Origin: Cuspidothrix sp046080125
GTDB lineage: Bacteria > Cyanobacteriota > Cyanobacteriia > Cyanobacteriales > Nostocaceae
Length of the DNA: 64,000 bases
Direction: 5' to 3'
NCBI GenBank assembly: GCA_046080125.1
Contig: JBJTTJ010000078.1
Location: 36,472 to 100,471 of the forward strand
A program made the position numbers and the translations under genes. The notes below the pieces were generated by a model that made no database searches, had not been told where the DNA came from, and worked only from the letters and a program-made list of their open reading frames with translations. Shown here in pieces: positions 9,118-18,099 of this stretch; the first letter of the stretch is position 1; every line of letters starts with the position of its first letter.

Positions 9118-10287
9118 CTAGCAACTAACTACCACAGCACTTCTTAACCCTTGAACAGTAGAAATTATATGTTTAGCCACAAAATCAATTTCGGACGCTG
9201 TGTTAAATCTCCCAATACCAAGTCGCACCGAAGCATAAGCTAATTTATCCGAATGTCCCAAAGCTTTTAACACATAGGAAGGGGCGATATTATTAGAAGA
9301 ACAAGCAGAACCAGAGGATACAGCTACCACTGATTGTAAACCTAAAGAAAGAGCTGCACCATCTACACCTTCAACACTAATATTTAAGTTTCCTGCTAAT
9401 CGTTTTTGAGGATGTCCATTGAGATGGATTCCGCCTATAGTTAATAATTGTTGCCAAAGTCTTTCTTTTAATTCTATTAACCGTTGATTTTCAGTTTCTT
9501 GTTCAGTTAAAGCAATTTCTACAGCTTTACCAAAACCCACAATTTGCGGAGTATATAAAGTTCCAGAACGCATTCCCCGTTCATGTCCTCCCCCATGTTG
9601 TTGGGGGGCAAGTTTTACTTTTGGATTACGACGGCGGACATATAAAGCTCCAATACCTTTAGGACCATAGACTTTATGGGCAGTTAAAGACATTAAATCA
9701 ATATTCATTGCTGCTACATCTAAAGGTATTTTACCAATAGCTTGGGCTGCATCTGTGTGAAAAATAATTTCTCGTCGATGGCACATTTTCCCAATTTCTG
9801 CTAAAGGTTGTAAAACTCCAATTTCATTATTAGCAGCCATTACGGATACTAAAATTGTATCAGGACGCAAGGCTTTTTCTAACCGATTTAAGTCAATTAA
9901 CCCATCTTTTTCAACTGGTAAAACTGTGATTTCAAAACCGAGACTATTCAAATATTCACAAGGGTCTAAAACTGCTTTATGTTCCGTGGCAATAGTAACA
10001 ATATGTTGACCTTTGGAAAAATAAGCTTCGGCAACACCTTTAATGGCTAAATTATTCGCTTCCGTTGCACCACTGGTAAAAACAATTTCTTCTGGTGTCG
10101 CATTAATTGTCCCGGCTAAAATTTCCCGTGTTTGTTTCACAGCAGTTTCCGATTCCCAACCGTAAATATGGCTAATACTAGCCGCATTACCAAATTTTTC
10201 TGTAAAATAGGGAATCATGGCAGCCATTACCCTTTCATCAACAGGGGTAGTAGCATGACAATCGAGGTAGATAGGATGACTGGACAT
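9118..10287 (-). CDS. iscS: Cysteine desulfurase (IscS/NifS family)
   Basis: This PLP enzyme converts cysteine to alanine and passes the sulfur, as a persulfide, to iron-sulfur cluster or thiolation pathways in the cytoplasm. It has the class V aminotransferase pattern: YLDCHATTPVDERV at the start, the HTDAAQAIGK cofactor-contact segment, the PLP lysine K205 in SLTAHKVYGPKG, and the active-site cysteine C329 in SSGSACSSN. The SSGSACSS loop places it with the IscS/NifS group and not with SufS. The length of 389 residues is typical. No iscU or nif genes adjoin it, so it is probably the general housekeeping desulfurase and not a nitrogenase-specific one. It is followed on the same strand by genes that look independent. 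Confidence 0.93.
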   Translation of the reverse strand: MSSHPIYLDCHATTPVDERVMAAMIPYFTEKFGNAASISHIYGWESETAVKQTREILAGTINATPEEIVFTSGATEANNLAIKGVAEAYFSKGQHIVTIATEHKAVLDPCEYLNSLGFEITVLPVEKDGLIDLNRLEKALRPDTILVSVMAANNEIGVLQPLAEIGKMCHRREIIFHTDAAQAIGKIPLDVAAMNIDLMSLTAHKVYGPKGIGALYVRRRNPKVKLAPQQHGGGHERGMRSGTLYTPQIVGFGKAVEIALTEQETENQRLIELKERLWQQLLTIGGIHLNGHPQKRLAGNLNISVEGVDGAALSLGLQSVVAVSSGSACSSNNIAPSYVLKALGHSDKLAYASVRLGIGRFNTASEIDFVAKHIISTVQGLRSAVVVSC

Positions 10288-10358
10288 AATTAATGAGGGA
10301 GTTAATTCAAAATTTGACCTTTATATCAAGATAGTCCGATTTTTCGGACTATAAAAGT

Positions 10359-10835
10359 TTAAATAGCTGTTAATTCCTTGATTTTCTTGAGTACAGCTTC
10401 AGCATGACCTTTTGTTTTGACATTTGGCCAACCATAGGCGATGCTTTTATTATGTGAAATTAGGAAAGTTGAACGAGCGACTCCCATATATTCTTTACCC
10501 ATAAATTTCTTTAACCGCCATGCGCCATAGGCTTCTATTAATTGATGTTCGGGATCAGTTAATAGAGTAATTGATAAATTATGTTTAGCGATAAATTTGC
10601 AATGCGAAGCAACAGAGTCAGGACTAACACCGATGATTTTTGCTCCCAGATTAGCAAATTCTGAGGATAATTCTGTAAAATCTAGAGCTTCGGTAGTGCA
10701 GCCAGGCGTGTTATCTTTGGGATAAAAATAGAGAACTATCCACTCATTTATATCAGCAAGTTTGACTATATTATTGTTTTGATCTGGGATAGAAAAATCA
10801 GGGGCGGGTTGTCCAATTTGGGGAATATTGCTCAT
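10359..10835 (-). CDS. bcp: Bcp/PrxQ-type peroxiredoxin
   Basis: This thiol peroxidase reduces hydrogen and organic peroxides in the cytosol, normally recycled by thioredoxin. The 158-residue thioredoxin fold contains the peroxidatic cysteine C46 in PKDNTPGCTTEA and the usual FLISHNKSIAYGW segment. In most Bcp/PrxQ proteins a resolving cysteine sits five residues after the peroxidatic one. Here that position is L51. The only other cysteine is C79 (ASHCKF). The enzyme therefore either works by a 1-Cys mechanism or uses C79 as an alternative partner. It lies upstream of the cysteine desulfurase gene on the same strand, 71 bases away. Confidence 0.9.
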   Translation of the reverse strand: MSNIPQIGQPAPDFSIPDQNNNIVKLADINEWIVLYFYPKDNTPGCTTEALDFTELSSEFANLGAKIIGVSPDSVASHCKFIAKHNLSITLLTDPEHQLIEAYGAWRLKKFMGKEYMGVARSTFLISHNKSIAYGWPNVKTKGHAEAVLKKIKELTAI

Positions 10836-10925
10836 AATTAACTTAGTGGAAACATTGGTAGGGTAGAAAGGGGGAGGCTGTTTTGTAACAGAGATTGAGT
10901 TTTAGATCCGACTGTTTTGATAAAA

Positions 10926-11025
10926 TAAGATTCTAGTTCGTAGTGAGCGATTTATCGCTCAACACAAGGATGAGCAGGACTAAAGTCCTGACTACAAGGA
11001 GCAGGACTAAAGTCCTGACTACAAA
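10926..11025. repeat. Palindromic repeat cluster with 27-bp tandem duplication
   Basis: A small palindrome (GAGCGAT-TT-ATCGCTC within 10944-10961) is followed by two tandem 27-base units at 10972-10998 and 10999-11025. Each unit contains AGGACTAAAGTCCT, a hairpin with a two-base loop, and ends in CTGACTACAA. It sits between rnz and the peroxiredoxin gene and looks like one of the dispersed cyanobacterial palindromes. It may form a terminator-like RNA structure behind rnz, but no T-run follows on either strand. Confidence 0.7.
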
Positions 11026-11042
11026 CTTTAATTTATTTACAC

Positions 11043-11993
11043 TTAACTACTTAATTCATTTTCCCGTCGTCTAGGGACATCGTAAACCATAAAATCATGA
11101 GCCATAATTGTTTGGGGAAAAATCGCCTTTGCTTCTTTAAGTAAATCTTTTAATTCAATACTATTGCCCGGAGCATAACGAGGACTAAAATGTGTCATGA
11201 TCAGTTTGCGAACTCCTGCACCATAAGCTGTTTGCGCGGCCATTGTGGTAGTAGAATGTAATCTCTGAAAAGCCATTTCTGCATCTTGATGGGCAAAAGT
11301 TGCCTCATGAATTAATACATCTGCATCTTTGGCTAGTTGTACCGCACCGTCACAATAAACCGTATCTGTGCAGTAGGCAATTTTGCGGCCAATTTCCGTT
11401 GGTCCACATAATTCAGTGCCATTGATGACTCTGCCATCTGCTAGGGTGACTGTTTCTTTGCGCTTAAGTTGTCCATAAATTGGACCTGCTGGAATTTCTA
11501 AGGCTTTAGCTTTTTCTATATCAAAGCGCCCATTTCTATCTTTTTCAGTTACTCGGTAGCCAAAAGCGGTAATTCGGTGATGTAAAAGACCACAAGTAAC
11601 AGTAAATTCCTCATCTTCATAAATTACTCCTGGCTGCACAGTATGGACTTTGATAGGGTAGGAGAAGTGAGTATGGGAGTATCGGGAAGCGGCTTGTAAG
11701 TATTCATTTAGACCGGAAGGACCATAAATATCAACTTTTTCCACATTACCAGCTAAACCACAACTGGCCAACAATCCCATTAAACCAAAAATGTGATCAC
11801 CGTGCATGTGGGTGACAAAAATTCGGGATAACTGGCTAATTTTTAAGTCACTTCGTAAAATTTGATGCTGAGTTCCCTCTCCACAGTCAAATAACCACAA
11901 TTCTGCCCTTTGGGGCAATCTCAGCGCCACGCTGGAAACATTGCGTGATCTTGTAGGTACACCGGAACTCGTCCCTAAAAATGTGATCTGCAC
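11043..11993 (-). CDS. rnz: Ribonuclease Z (tRNA 3'-processing endonuclease)
   Basis: RNase Z cuts precursor tRNAs after the discriminator base to generate mature 3' ends. The protein is a metallo-beta-lactamase fold enzyme with the zinc motif HMHGDH (H62, H64, D66, H67), the opening MQITFLGTSSGVPT typical of bacterial RNase Z, and LIHEATF and MTHFSPRY further along. The length of 316 residues is normal. It is preceded on its own strand by a two-component pair but separated by about 110 bases, so it probably has its own promoter. Confidence 0.95.
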   Translation of the reverse strand: MQITFLGTSSGVPTRSRNVSSVALRLPQRAELWLFDCGEGTQHQILRSDLKISQLSRIFVTHMHGDHIFGLMGLLASCGLAGNVEKVDIYGPSGLNEYLQAASRYSHTHFSYPIKVHTVQPGVIYEDEEFTVTCGLLHHRITAFGYRVTEKDRNGRFDIEKAKALEIPAGPIYGQLKRKETVTLADGRVINGTELCGPTEIGRKIAYCTDTVYCDGAVQLAKDADVLIHEATFAHQDAEMAFQRLHSTTTMAAQTAYGAGVRKLIMTHFSPRYAPGNSIELKDLLKEAKAIFPQTIMAHDFMVYDVPRRRENELSS

Positions 11994-12106
11994 AGCGGTT
12001 TTTAATTTTCCTTTTCCTCAGTATACTCCTTTATTGCTTATCTTGGCACAATTATTGAGCAAAAGGTGATCTGTAATCAACTTTCTCAGAATTTGATTTA
12101 TTTTTG

Positions 12107-12955
12107 TTACCACCAAACAGCAGTTGTTACAGGCCAGGATAATTCACACAAAGTACCTTGAGGATATAGGGAAACTCGTCTAAATTTACCTTTAATTTGT
12201 GGGGCTAAATTTTTAAGTTGTTTTGTTCCCCGACCTTCTAGTGATGAACAAATTCCTAAACCATTATCTATAATACTCAGCATATATTCATCTGCGGATA
12301 TAGAATAACTAACTTGTAAACAGGTAGTTCCTATGGCGTGTTTACCAACATTACATAAAGCTTCTTCTAAAAATCGGCAAATTCCCCGTTTATGTTCAAT
12401 GCTTAAACTAGTTTCTTGTATAGGTTCAAATTTGTGGATTTTTAATTTAAGTGTTTGAAAGCAAGGAAAATCTCGTTCTAGGGTATGGTTATAAACTTGA
12501 TAGAGAATTTCATGTAAAGGATTTTGCAAATCTATAACTATATTATTACCCAAGTAAAGACTAGTATCTTGATTGAGATTTTCTTGTAGCCAAAAATCAT
12601 ACATTCCCCGTAATTCTTGGTTTAATTCTTCTAGTTCTTGTTCAACTAAAGGCAGTAGTTTATGGTTAGGTAAATCTTGACCTTTCAGCAGACGTAAAAC
12701 CTTAGCCAAACTTTGTAATGGACCATTATGAATTGTTTCTAAGGTTGTTTCCATCATGATTTTACGAGTTTCATCTCTAGATTTAATGGTTTGACTATAT
12801 TGATAAAAAACTATTAGAATCAGAAAATTTATCACTAGAGTAATAGTTGATAAACTCCAAGCTAATAACAGATTAGTAATTAAGATTATACAGAGGATAC
12901 TAATGATAACCTCTAATCCTAATTTGATGTCAAGCTGCTTATGTTTATTATCCAT
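12107..12955 (-). CDS. Membrane histidine kinase (HisKA_3-like)
   Basis: This 282-residue sensor kinase is the likely partner of the response regulator 24 bases upstream. Two hydrophobic helices occupy roughly residues 13-33 and 36-52 with almost no loop between them, so there is no extracytoplasmic sensor domain. The dimerisation segment ETIHNGPLQSL carries the probable phosphorylated H76 and matches the HxxxPLQ style of NarL/DesK-type kinases. The ATPase part has the N-box region EEALCNVGKHA and the G1 box IDNGLGI. The short C-terminal region ends in an LSWP strand. The signal is unknown: kinases of this layout often sense the membrane itself or other proteins. The nearby secretion cassette is a possible target. 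Confidence 0.85.
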   Translation of the reverse strand: MDNKHKQLDIKLGLEVIISILCIILITNLLLAWSLSTITLVINFLILIVFYQYSQTIKSRDETRKIMMETTLETIHNGPLQSLAKVLRLLKGQDLPNHKLLPLVEQELEELNQELRGMYDFWLQENLNQDTSLYLGNNIVIDLQNPLHEILYQVYNHTLERDFPCFQTLKLKIHKFEPIQETSLSIEHKRGICRFLEEALCNVGKHAIGTTCLQVSYSISADEYMLSIIDNGLGICSSLEGRGTKQLKNLAPQIKGKFRRVSLYPQGTLCELSWPVTTAVWW

Positions 12956-12979
12956 AAAAGATCTGACTTCTGACTTTAT

Positions 12980-13657
12980 TTAATCAATTAATCCTACAAA
13001 TCTCGCTTTAATTTCTGTTTGAATGCGAATATTTTTACCTGCTTCTGGATAAATATTTAAAGCGTCTTGTAACTTACTCCAATAATGACGCACCATGCGT
13101 TCAGAAATACACATATTTTCCGCAATTGCTTTATCTTGCAATCCTTCTTCAAAGGCTAAATTTAGGACTTTTAACCACTCTAGCTTCACCTCTAATCCAG
13201 ACTGGATACCTTGAATATCTTTTGTATGAGTTAATCCCTGTAACGCCCAATCAACTCTAGTTAACATTTCTGATGCGGGTAGACTTTTATCTGCAATGGT
13301 AAAACCTCCTTTATGATTATCAATATAAGGTCGAATCCTCACCAATGTTTTGAGATGAGCACTTTGAACCAATAAATTGAGATGGGAATAATTATCCATT
13401 AAAACCCTAATTAATTGAATACCTGTATCAACTCGTGATGCCATATCCGTTTTTTCTGGTATGGAAAGATCCATTATTAACAAATCTGGTTGGTAATTAA
13501 TAATTATATCAAAAGCTTCACTAGCACATTTTGCAGTATTAAATTCAGCACTAGGATAGTTTTTTTTCAGAATGCCAATAGTTCCGTTTAAAACTGATTC
13601 GTGATCATCAAGAAGCATGAATTTTAAAGATGATTTTTCAGATAAAATTTGTTGCAT
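12980..13657 (-). CDS. Response regulator with receiver and HTH domains
   Basis: This 225-residue protein has an N-terminal receiver domain with acidic residues D17-D18 (LLDDHE), the phosphoacceptor D63 (LLIMDLSIP) and the conserved lysine K124 (IADKS). A helix-turn-helix near residues 155-200 (DKAIAENMCISERMVRHYWSKL) resembles the LuxR/FixJ class, with the usual KAIA.....SE..V pattern, although the surrounding sequence is divergent. It is cotranscribed with the histidine kinase that follows 24 bases later. The pair lies immediately downstream of the peptide-secretion genes on the same strand, so it may control them. That is inference only. Confidence 0.85.
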   Translation of the reverse strand: MQQILSEKSSLKFMLLDDHESVLNGTIGILKKNYPSAEFNTAKCASEAFDIIINYQPDLLIMDLSIPEKTDMASRVDTGIQLIRVLMDNYSHLNLLVQSAHLKTLVRIRPYIDNHKGGFTIADKSLPASEMLTRVDWALQGLTHTKDIQGIQSGLEVKLEWLKVLNLAFEEGLQDKAIAENMCISERMVRHYWSKLQDALNIYPEAGKNIRIQTEIKARFVGLID

Positions 13658-14307
13658 ATCTAATAATTTCTTAAATCACTAAACATCTGATAAACTTTTG
13701 TAGTTATCTACTACTATTATGAGTTTTTTCTACATTCCATTATTTATAGCGCATGACCTGTTGGGGGTGTTACCCCTCACTCTATAATCTTATTTCAAAA
13801 ACTCTGTAATTACTCATTTAATTTATAACAATAATAATTACTTTATTTAATAAAAGCTTAGGCTTAATAATACTTTGACTAAATATAGTAGCCAGTATTA
13901 TCCGAGTTAATTAGTAATAAACACTACTGAATAATTAAATGCCAGATTGACAAAAGATTGTTGTAAGAGTGGGATCATTTACTCAATATTAATAAATTAA
14001 ATTTATTATCAAGATATTTTCTAAAAAATCAGAATAGATATTGGTATTACATAATATAAGTAATTTTTCCCATTATCTGATGGAAAAAATGCAAAATATA
14101 AAAATAAGTGGAGCAACATAAATAATTAAAGTATGTAGGGGTTTAGCAGTGCTAAACCCCTATCTATAAACGCTTTTTACATACAGAATTTGTATTGTTA
14201 GTTCACATAAGCTATCAAAAATAAAATAGGAATCCTATATAATCAGAACTTAGGTAAAAGAGAACGAAAGTAGAGGTAATTCATCAATTACCCCTACTGG
14301 TGAATCT
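13658..14307. other. 650-base intergenic region
   Basis: No gene was recognised in this very AT-rich stretch. It contains the palindrome GTAGGGGTTTAGCAGTGCTA(AACCCCTA) at 14135-14162, one copy of a family found again at 46875-46899 and 57921-57946. The region must contain the promoter of the minus-strand response regulator gene, but I could not single out a convincing minus-10/minus-35 pair. Confidence 0.5.
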
Positions 14308-15708
14308 TCATAAATCGGTGATTAATCTAGCTTTTCTGAGCATAAAATGTAATGCTGTTTCTTCTCTAGAAATAATTTCGGCTGTAGCATTCATCCCAGC
14401 TTGCAATAAACATTTACGACTATTATTGCCAAAAGAAATATTTTCAGGTTGAATAGTAGCTTCAAAATAGTTAATAGGAGAAGAAATTGGCATATTTGTA
14501 TCTTTATTTTGAGAGATTATGGCATCAGGAGCAATGGTTTTGACGACGCCCTTAGCAGTTCCATAATCAGGATAGGGACAAGCATCAATCCGTAATTCCA
14601 CTTTTTGACCAACGGCAACTTTTTTGATTTCTCCAGCAGGAATCATGGCTTTAATAACTAAAGAAGCGGTATTAGGGACAATTTCAGCAATAGATTCTCC
14701 AGCGCGGATAAATTGACCAGAGTTGCGTAAATTAAGTTTAAAAATAATGCCGTTACTAGGAGCAACAATAATACTATTCTTGCGTTGATTTTCTACTTGT
14801 TGTAGTTCTTTTTGTGATTGTTTAATTTGGGTTTGGATTTCCACTAATCTCTGAATTAATCCTTCTCTTTCTTTATTTAAAGCAGCTATATTTACTTCAC
14901 CTTGAGCAGTTTCCTGGCCAATGCGTTCTTCTGCCATCTTCACCATTGCGGTAGTTGGATTAATAGCAGCTTGATTTGATTTAACTTTTATTTTAGCAAT
15001 ATCAACAGCTTTCTGTGCAGCTTGTAAAGTTAAGTTTGTTTGTTCAACAACTAGCTTTTTTTGTTCAAATTCTCGATTGCCAACTGCACCCACTTTTGCT
15101 AACTGTTCATAACGATCACGATCTACTTTTGCAAATTCTAAATCAGCTTGGGCTTTTTGTAAATCTACTAATTCTTTTTGAATATTTACCTCTGCTGTTT
15201 TTAACTCACCTTGGGTATTAATTGTACGCTCTTGGTATTCTCTTTGATTTCTTAATAAATCTTGTTGAGCACCATTAATTATTCTTTCTATGGCTCTTTT
15301 TTCTGCCATAATTTGATGGTTTAAAGTGCGATTTTGGGCATAAATTTGAATAATTTGTAACTTGTTTTGTTTGATGTTTTCTTCCAATTGACTTTTTTTA
15401 ATTAACAATTGTTCTGTATCTAAGACAGCAATTTCTTCTCCTTGTTTTACAGTTTGATTTTCTTTAACTACAACATTTTTAATAGTTCCTTCTATCTTTG
15501 ATTGCACTACACGAGTTTCCCCGATGGGACGAATTATAGCAGCAGCTTTAACTGTGACATTATATTTCACTCATGAAGATAGAGAAATAGTAGTGATGAC
15601 AGTACCGACCAGAAATACACCTGCTAAGGATGTCCAAGGACTGATAGGAGGAAGTGAATAATCATGTTCAAGGACTGAATCAAATTCTTGTTGATGAGTG
15701 TAAAGCAT
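14308..15708 (-). pseudogene. HlyD-type secretion adaptor, interrupted by in-frame TGA
   Basis: This encodes the membrane fusion protein that would couple the adjacent C39 ABC exporter to the outer envelope. Reading from ATG at 15708, 45 codons give a cytoplasmic start (MLYTHQQEFDSVLEHDYSLP) and most of a transmembrane anchor (TSLAGVFLVGTVITTISLSS). A TGA at 15571-15573 follows. The frame then runs on uninterrupted for 420 residues (VKYNVTVKAAAIIRPIGETR...) through the biotinyl-lipoyl-like halves and a long coiled coil at about residues 60-260. Where the TGA lies, related proteins would have a sense codon just before VKY, and a TGG-to-TGA change is the simplest explanation. A GTG at 15570 could restart translation but would lack the membrane anchor. 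The start lies 17 bases after the transporter gene. A sequencing error remains possible. Confidence 0.82.
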
Positions 15709-15725
15709 ATTTTTACCAGAAAATA

Positions 15726-17876
15726 TTAAGGAGTGACAAAATCTAAATGATCTCCTGATTTACTACGGAAATCTTCTAGAGAACCTTCTAATTTCAACTT
15801 ACCTTGATCTATCAAAACAATCCAATCAGCACGATTAATTACCTTTGGTCTATGAGTAATAAAAATCGTTGTTTTCCCTTGACGATGCTCAAATAGTTGG
15901 TCTAAAACTTGGGACTCACTAACGGGATCTAATCCACTGGTAGATTCATCTAAGATCAGAATTGCTGGATCTATAACAATAGCTCTAGCTAATGCTAATC
16001 TTTGCTTTTGTCCACCGGAAATATTAGCACCAAATTCACCTAAAATAGTTTGATATGTTTCGGGAAGTTTGCTGATAAATTCATCAGCACCAGTAATTTG
16101 ACAAGCTGTAACAATTTCCTCAAAGGTAGCATGAGGTGATCCTAATCGGAAATTTTCGATAATAGAACGATTCCAAAAATGGGCATCTTGGGGAACAAGT
16201 ACAACCTGTTGACGTAGGGATTCTAAGGAAAGGTCTTGAAGATTATAGACTCCAATCCTGATATTACCAGATTGTAGTTGATATAAACCCGAAATTAATT
16301 TAGCTAAGGTACTTTTACCACAGCCAGATTTACCAATTAAAGCAGTATTTTTACCTCCAGGAATTATTAAAGAAAAATCATCTAATAAGTCAACACGACC
16401 AGGATAATGGAAGGTTAAATTTGTACAAATAATATCGGCATGATCAGAAATTGTAGCAAAAGGTTTTTTACCATCATCATTTTCTTCGGGGGTAGAATCA
16501 ATTACTTCCGTTAACCGTCTTGTAGCAGTTTTAGCACGAGTAAATTCATCAACAAAATTAATAACTGTACTAATTAAAGAAATAAAGTTACCATTCATGG
16601 AATTGAAAGCTAGTAATTGCCCAATGGTGAGATTTTCCGCCGGGTTAATTACTAAATAGCCACCAAACCAGAGTAGAATTACACTACCAATTCCAGAAAC
16701 AAAGCCAGAGAAGGTATTATTAATAATACCAATTTGCATGGTCTGAAATGTTAGCCTAGCTAGACGATTAAAGCGATTTTGTAATTCATCCCAAAATTGT
16801 CTACCTGATGCAGTTGTTTTGAGAGTTAATGCACCTTTAAAAGTTTCAACTAAAACTCCTTGTGTTTCGGCTTCTTTAACTAACAGTTCATTAGTTTTTT
16901 GTTGTAATGTGGGCTGGAAAATAATAGTAGATGTGGTCATAACCACAGAAACTAATAAAGCTACTGAGGTCAGTTTCCAGCTATAGAAAAACATGAAACC
17001 TAAAGAGATGATCGCAATAAACAATTGACTGGGTAAACCCACAACGACTTGAGCAATTAATTGATTAATTTGGTCAATATCTTGTAAACGACTAACAACT
17101 TCACCACTACGACGAGTTTCGTAATAAGTTAATGGTAAACGCAGAATCTGCCGCCCAAATTCCAGAACTAATCCTAATTGCATTCTTTGAGCAAAATGGG
17201 CAATTAAGTTAGACTGGACAAATGACAGACTATGAGAAATAATATTCATAACTACTACAGAAATTACGACTGTAGTTAATAATTTTGTGTCACCTCTAAC
17301 TAATACGTCATCGGTGAGAATTTGCAACAGAAAAGGAGATGCTAAAGAGAGAATACCTAATACTAAATTGAGCGGTAAAGCTTGGAATAAAATAGCGCGA
17401 TAAATCCAAACTCGGTTGAAAAAACGCCAAAAACCACCGATTTTATCCTGCTTTTGAGCAAAAAACCGGAGCGGGTCAGGTTCTACTAATAATAATAACC
17501 AATCTGTCCAAGCTTCTTTTATATCTTCTTGAGAAAGATAACGCATTCCAATTGCAGGATCTGCAATGAGAAATTTTTTACCTTTTTTACCATATAAAAC
17601 AACCCAATGATTACCTTGCCAATGAATGATTGCTGGTAAGGGCGCTTCTTTAATTTTATCTAATATTTCTGGGGAAGTTTTGACTGGATTGGCTTTAAAA
17701 CCGAGGATTTCTGCTCCTCGTTTTAAACCTAATAAAGTCGTGCCAAATTGTCCTGTTCCTACAGCTTCCCGCACACGGTTAAGGGTAAAAGTTTGACCGT
17801 AATATTTAGAAATTGCAGCTAAACAAGCTGCTCCACAATCTTCTTCGCTATGTTGTTTAATAAATTGGTATTTCAT
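15726..17876 (-). CDS. C39-peptidase ABC exporter for double-glycine-leader peptides
   Basis: This 716-residue protein both removes the leader of a secreted peptide after a GG motif and exports the remainder. The N-terminal C39 cysteine protease has C14 in EEDCGAACLAAI, H90 in GNHWVVLYG and D106 in IADPAIG, so the catalytic triad is complete. A six-helix ABC membrane domain spans about residues 165-470. The ATPase domain follows, with Walker A LIGKSGCGKST, the signature ISGGQKQRL, Walker B ILILDEST and the switch histidine in FITHRP. I chose ATG 17876 because the 33 residues added by a longer frame are not part of the family and because AGGGTGA lies 8-9 bases upstream. Its substrates are presumably the three small GG-leader peptides encoded just upstream on the same strand. 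The HlyD-type adaptor gene follows directly. Confidence 0.93.
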   Translation of the reverse strand: MKYQFIKQHSEEDCGAACLAAISKYYGQTFTLNRVREAVGTGQFGTTLLGLKRGAEILGFKANPVKTSPEILDKIKEAPLPAIIHWQGNHWVVLYGKKGKKFLIADPAIGMRYLSQEDIKEAWTDWLLLLVEPDPLRFFAQKQDKIGGFWRFFNRVWIYRAILFQALPLNLVLGILSLASPFLLQILTDDVLVRGDTKLLTTVVISVVVMNIISHSLSFVQSNLIAHFAQRMQLGLVLEFGRQILRLPLTYYETRRSGEVVSRLQDIDQINQLIAQVVVGLPSQLFIAIISLGFMFFYSWKLTSVALLVSVVMTTSTIIFQPTLQQKTNELLVKEAETQGVLVETFKGALTLKTTASGRQFWDELQNRFNRLARLTFQTMQIGIINNTFSGFVSGIGSVILLWFGGYLVINPAENLTIGQLLAFNSMNGNFISLISTVINFVDEFTRAKTATRRLTEVIDSTPEENDDGKKPFATISDHADIICTNLTFHYPGRVDLLDDFSLIIPGGKNTALIGKSGCGKSTLAKLISGLYQLQSGNIRIGVYNLQDLSLESLRQQVVLVPQDAHFWNRSIIENFRLGSPHATFEEIVTACQITGADEFISKLPETYQTILGEFGANISGGQKQRLALARAIVIDPAILILDESTSGLDPVSESQVLDQLFEHRQGKTTIFITHRPKVINRADWIVLIDQGKLKLEGSLEDFRSKSGDHLDFVTP

Positions 17877-17965
17877 GGATAAATCACCCTGAAAAATATA
17901 AATTATTGACAATAGTATACAAATAGGTTCATATTTTTTTAAAGTATTGATGGTAAGAATTGGAC

Positions 17966-18042
17966 AAAAAGTCAACTATCATTAGCAGAATTATAGAGAA
18001 TTTATCTTTTCTATTATTCTCTGTCTAGTTGATAGTTGACTT
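17966..18042 (-). terminator. Probable Rho-independent terminator/attenuator between precursor genes and exporter
   Basis: A perfect 13-base inverted repeat, AAGTCAACTATCA (17969-17981) and TGATAGTTGACTT (18030-18042), flanks an inner AGAGAAT/ATTCTCT stem. Read on the minus strand, the hairpin is followed by a run of T (complement of AAAAA at 17966-17970). It lies after the first precursor peptide gene and before the exporter gene, where it would let the precursor be made in excess over the transporter. Confidence 0.7.
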
Positions 18043-18099
18043 ATTTTAGTAACTAGTAGAAACAGAGAGAATTAAAATTCTATAAGCTGTTTCTTGCTC

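Noticed and set aside
12107..13657. Lantibiotic-type quorum sensing kinase next to the GG peptides
   Set aside because: The kinase is of the NarL/DesK style and not the HPK10 type with six helices, so a direct peptide receptor cannot be claimed. It is only listed as a possibility.
14135..14162. Palindrome as attachment site for phage or island integration
   Set aside because: No integrase gene and no flanking direct repeat are present. The same palindrome recurs at unrelated places, so a dispersed repeat is the simpler reading.
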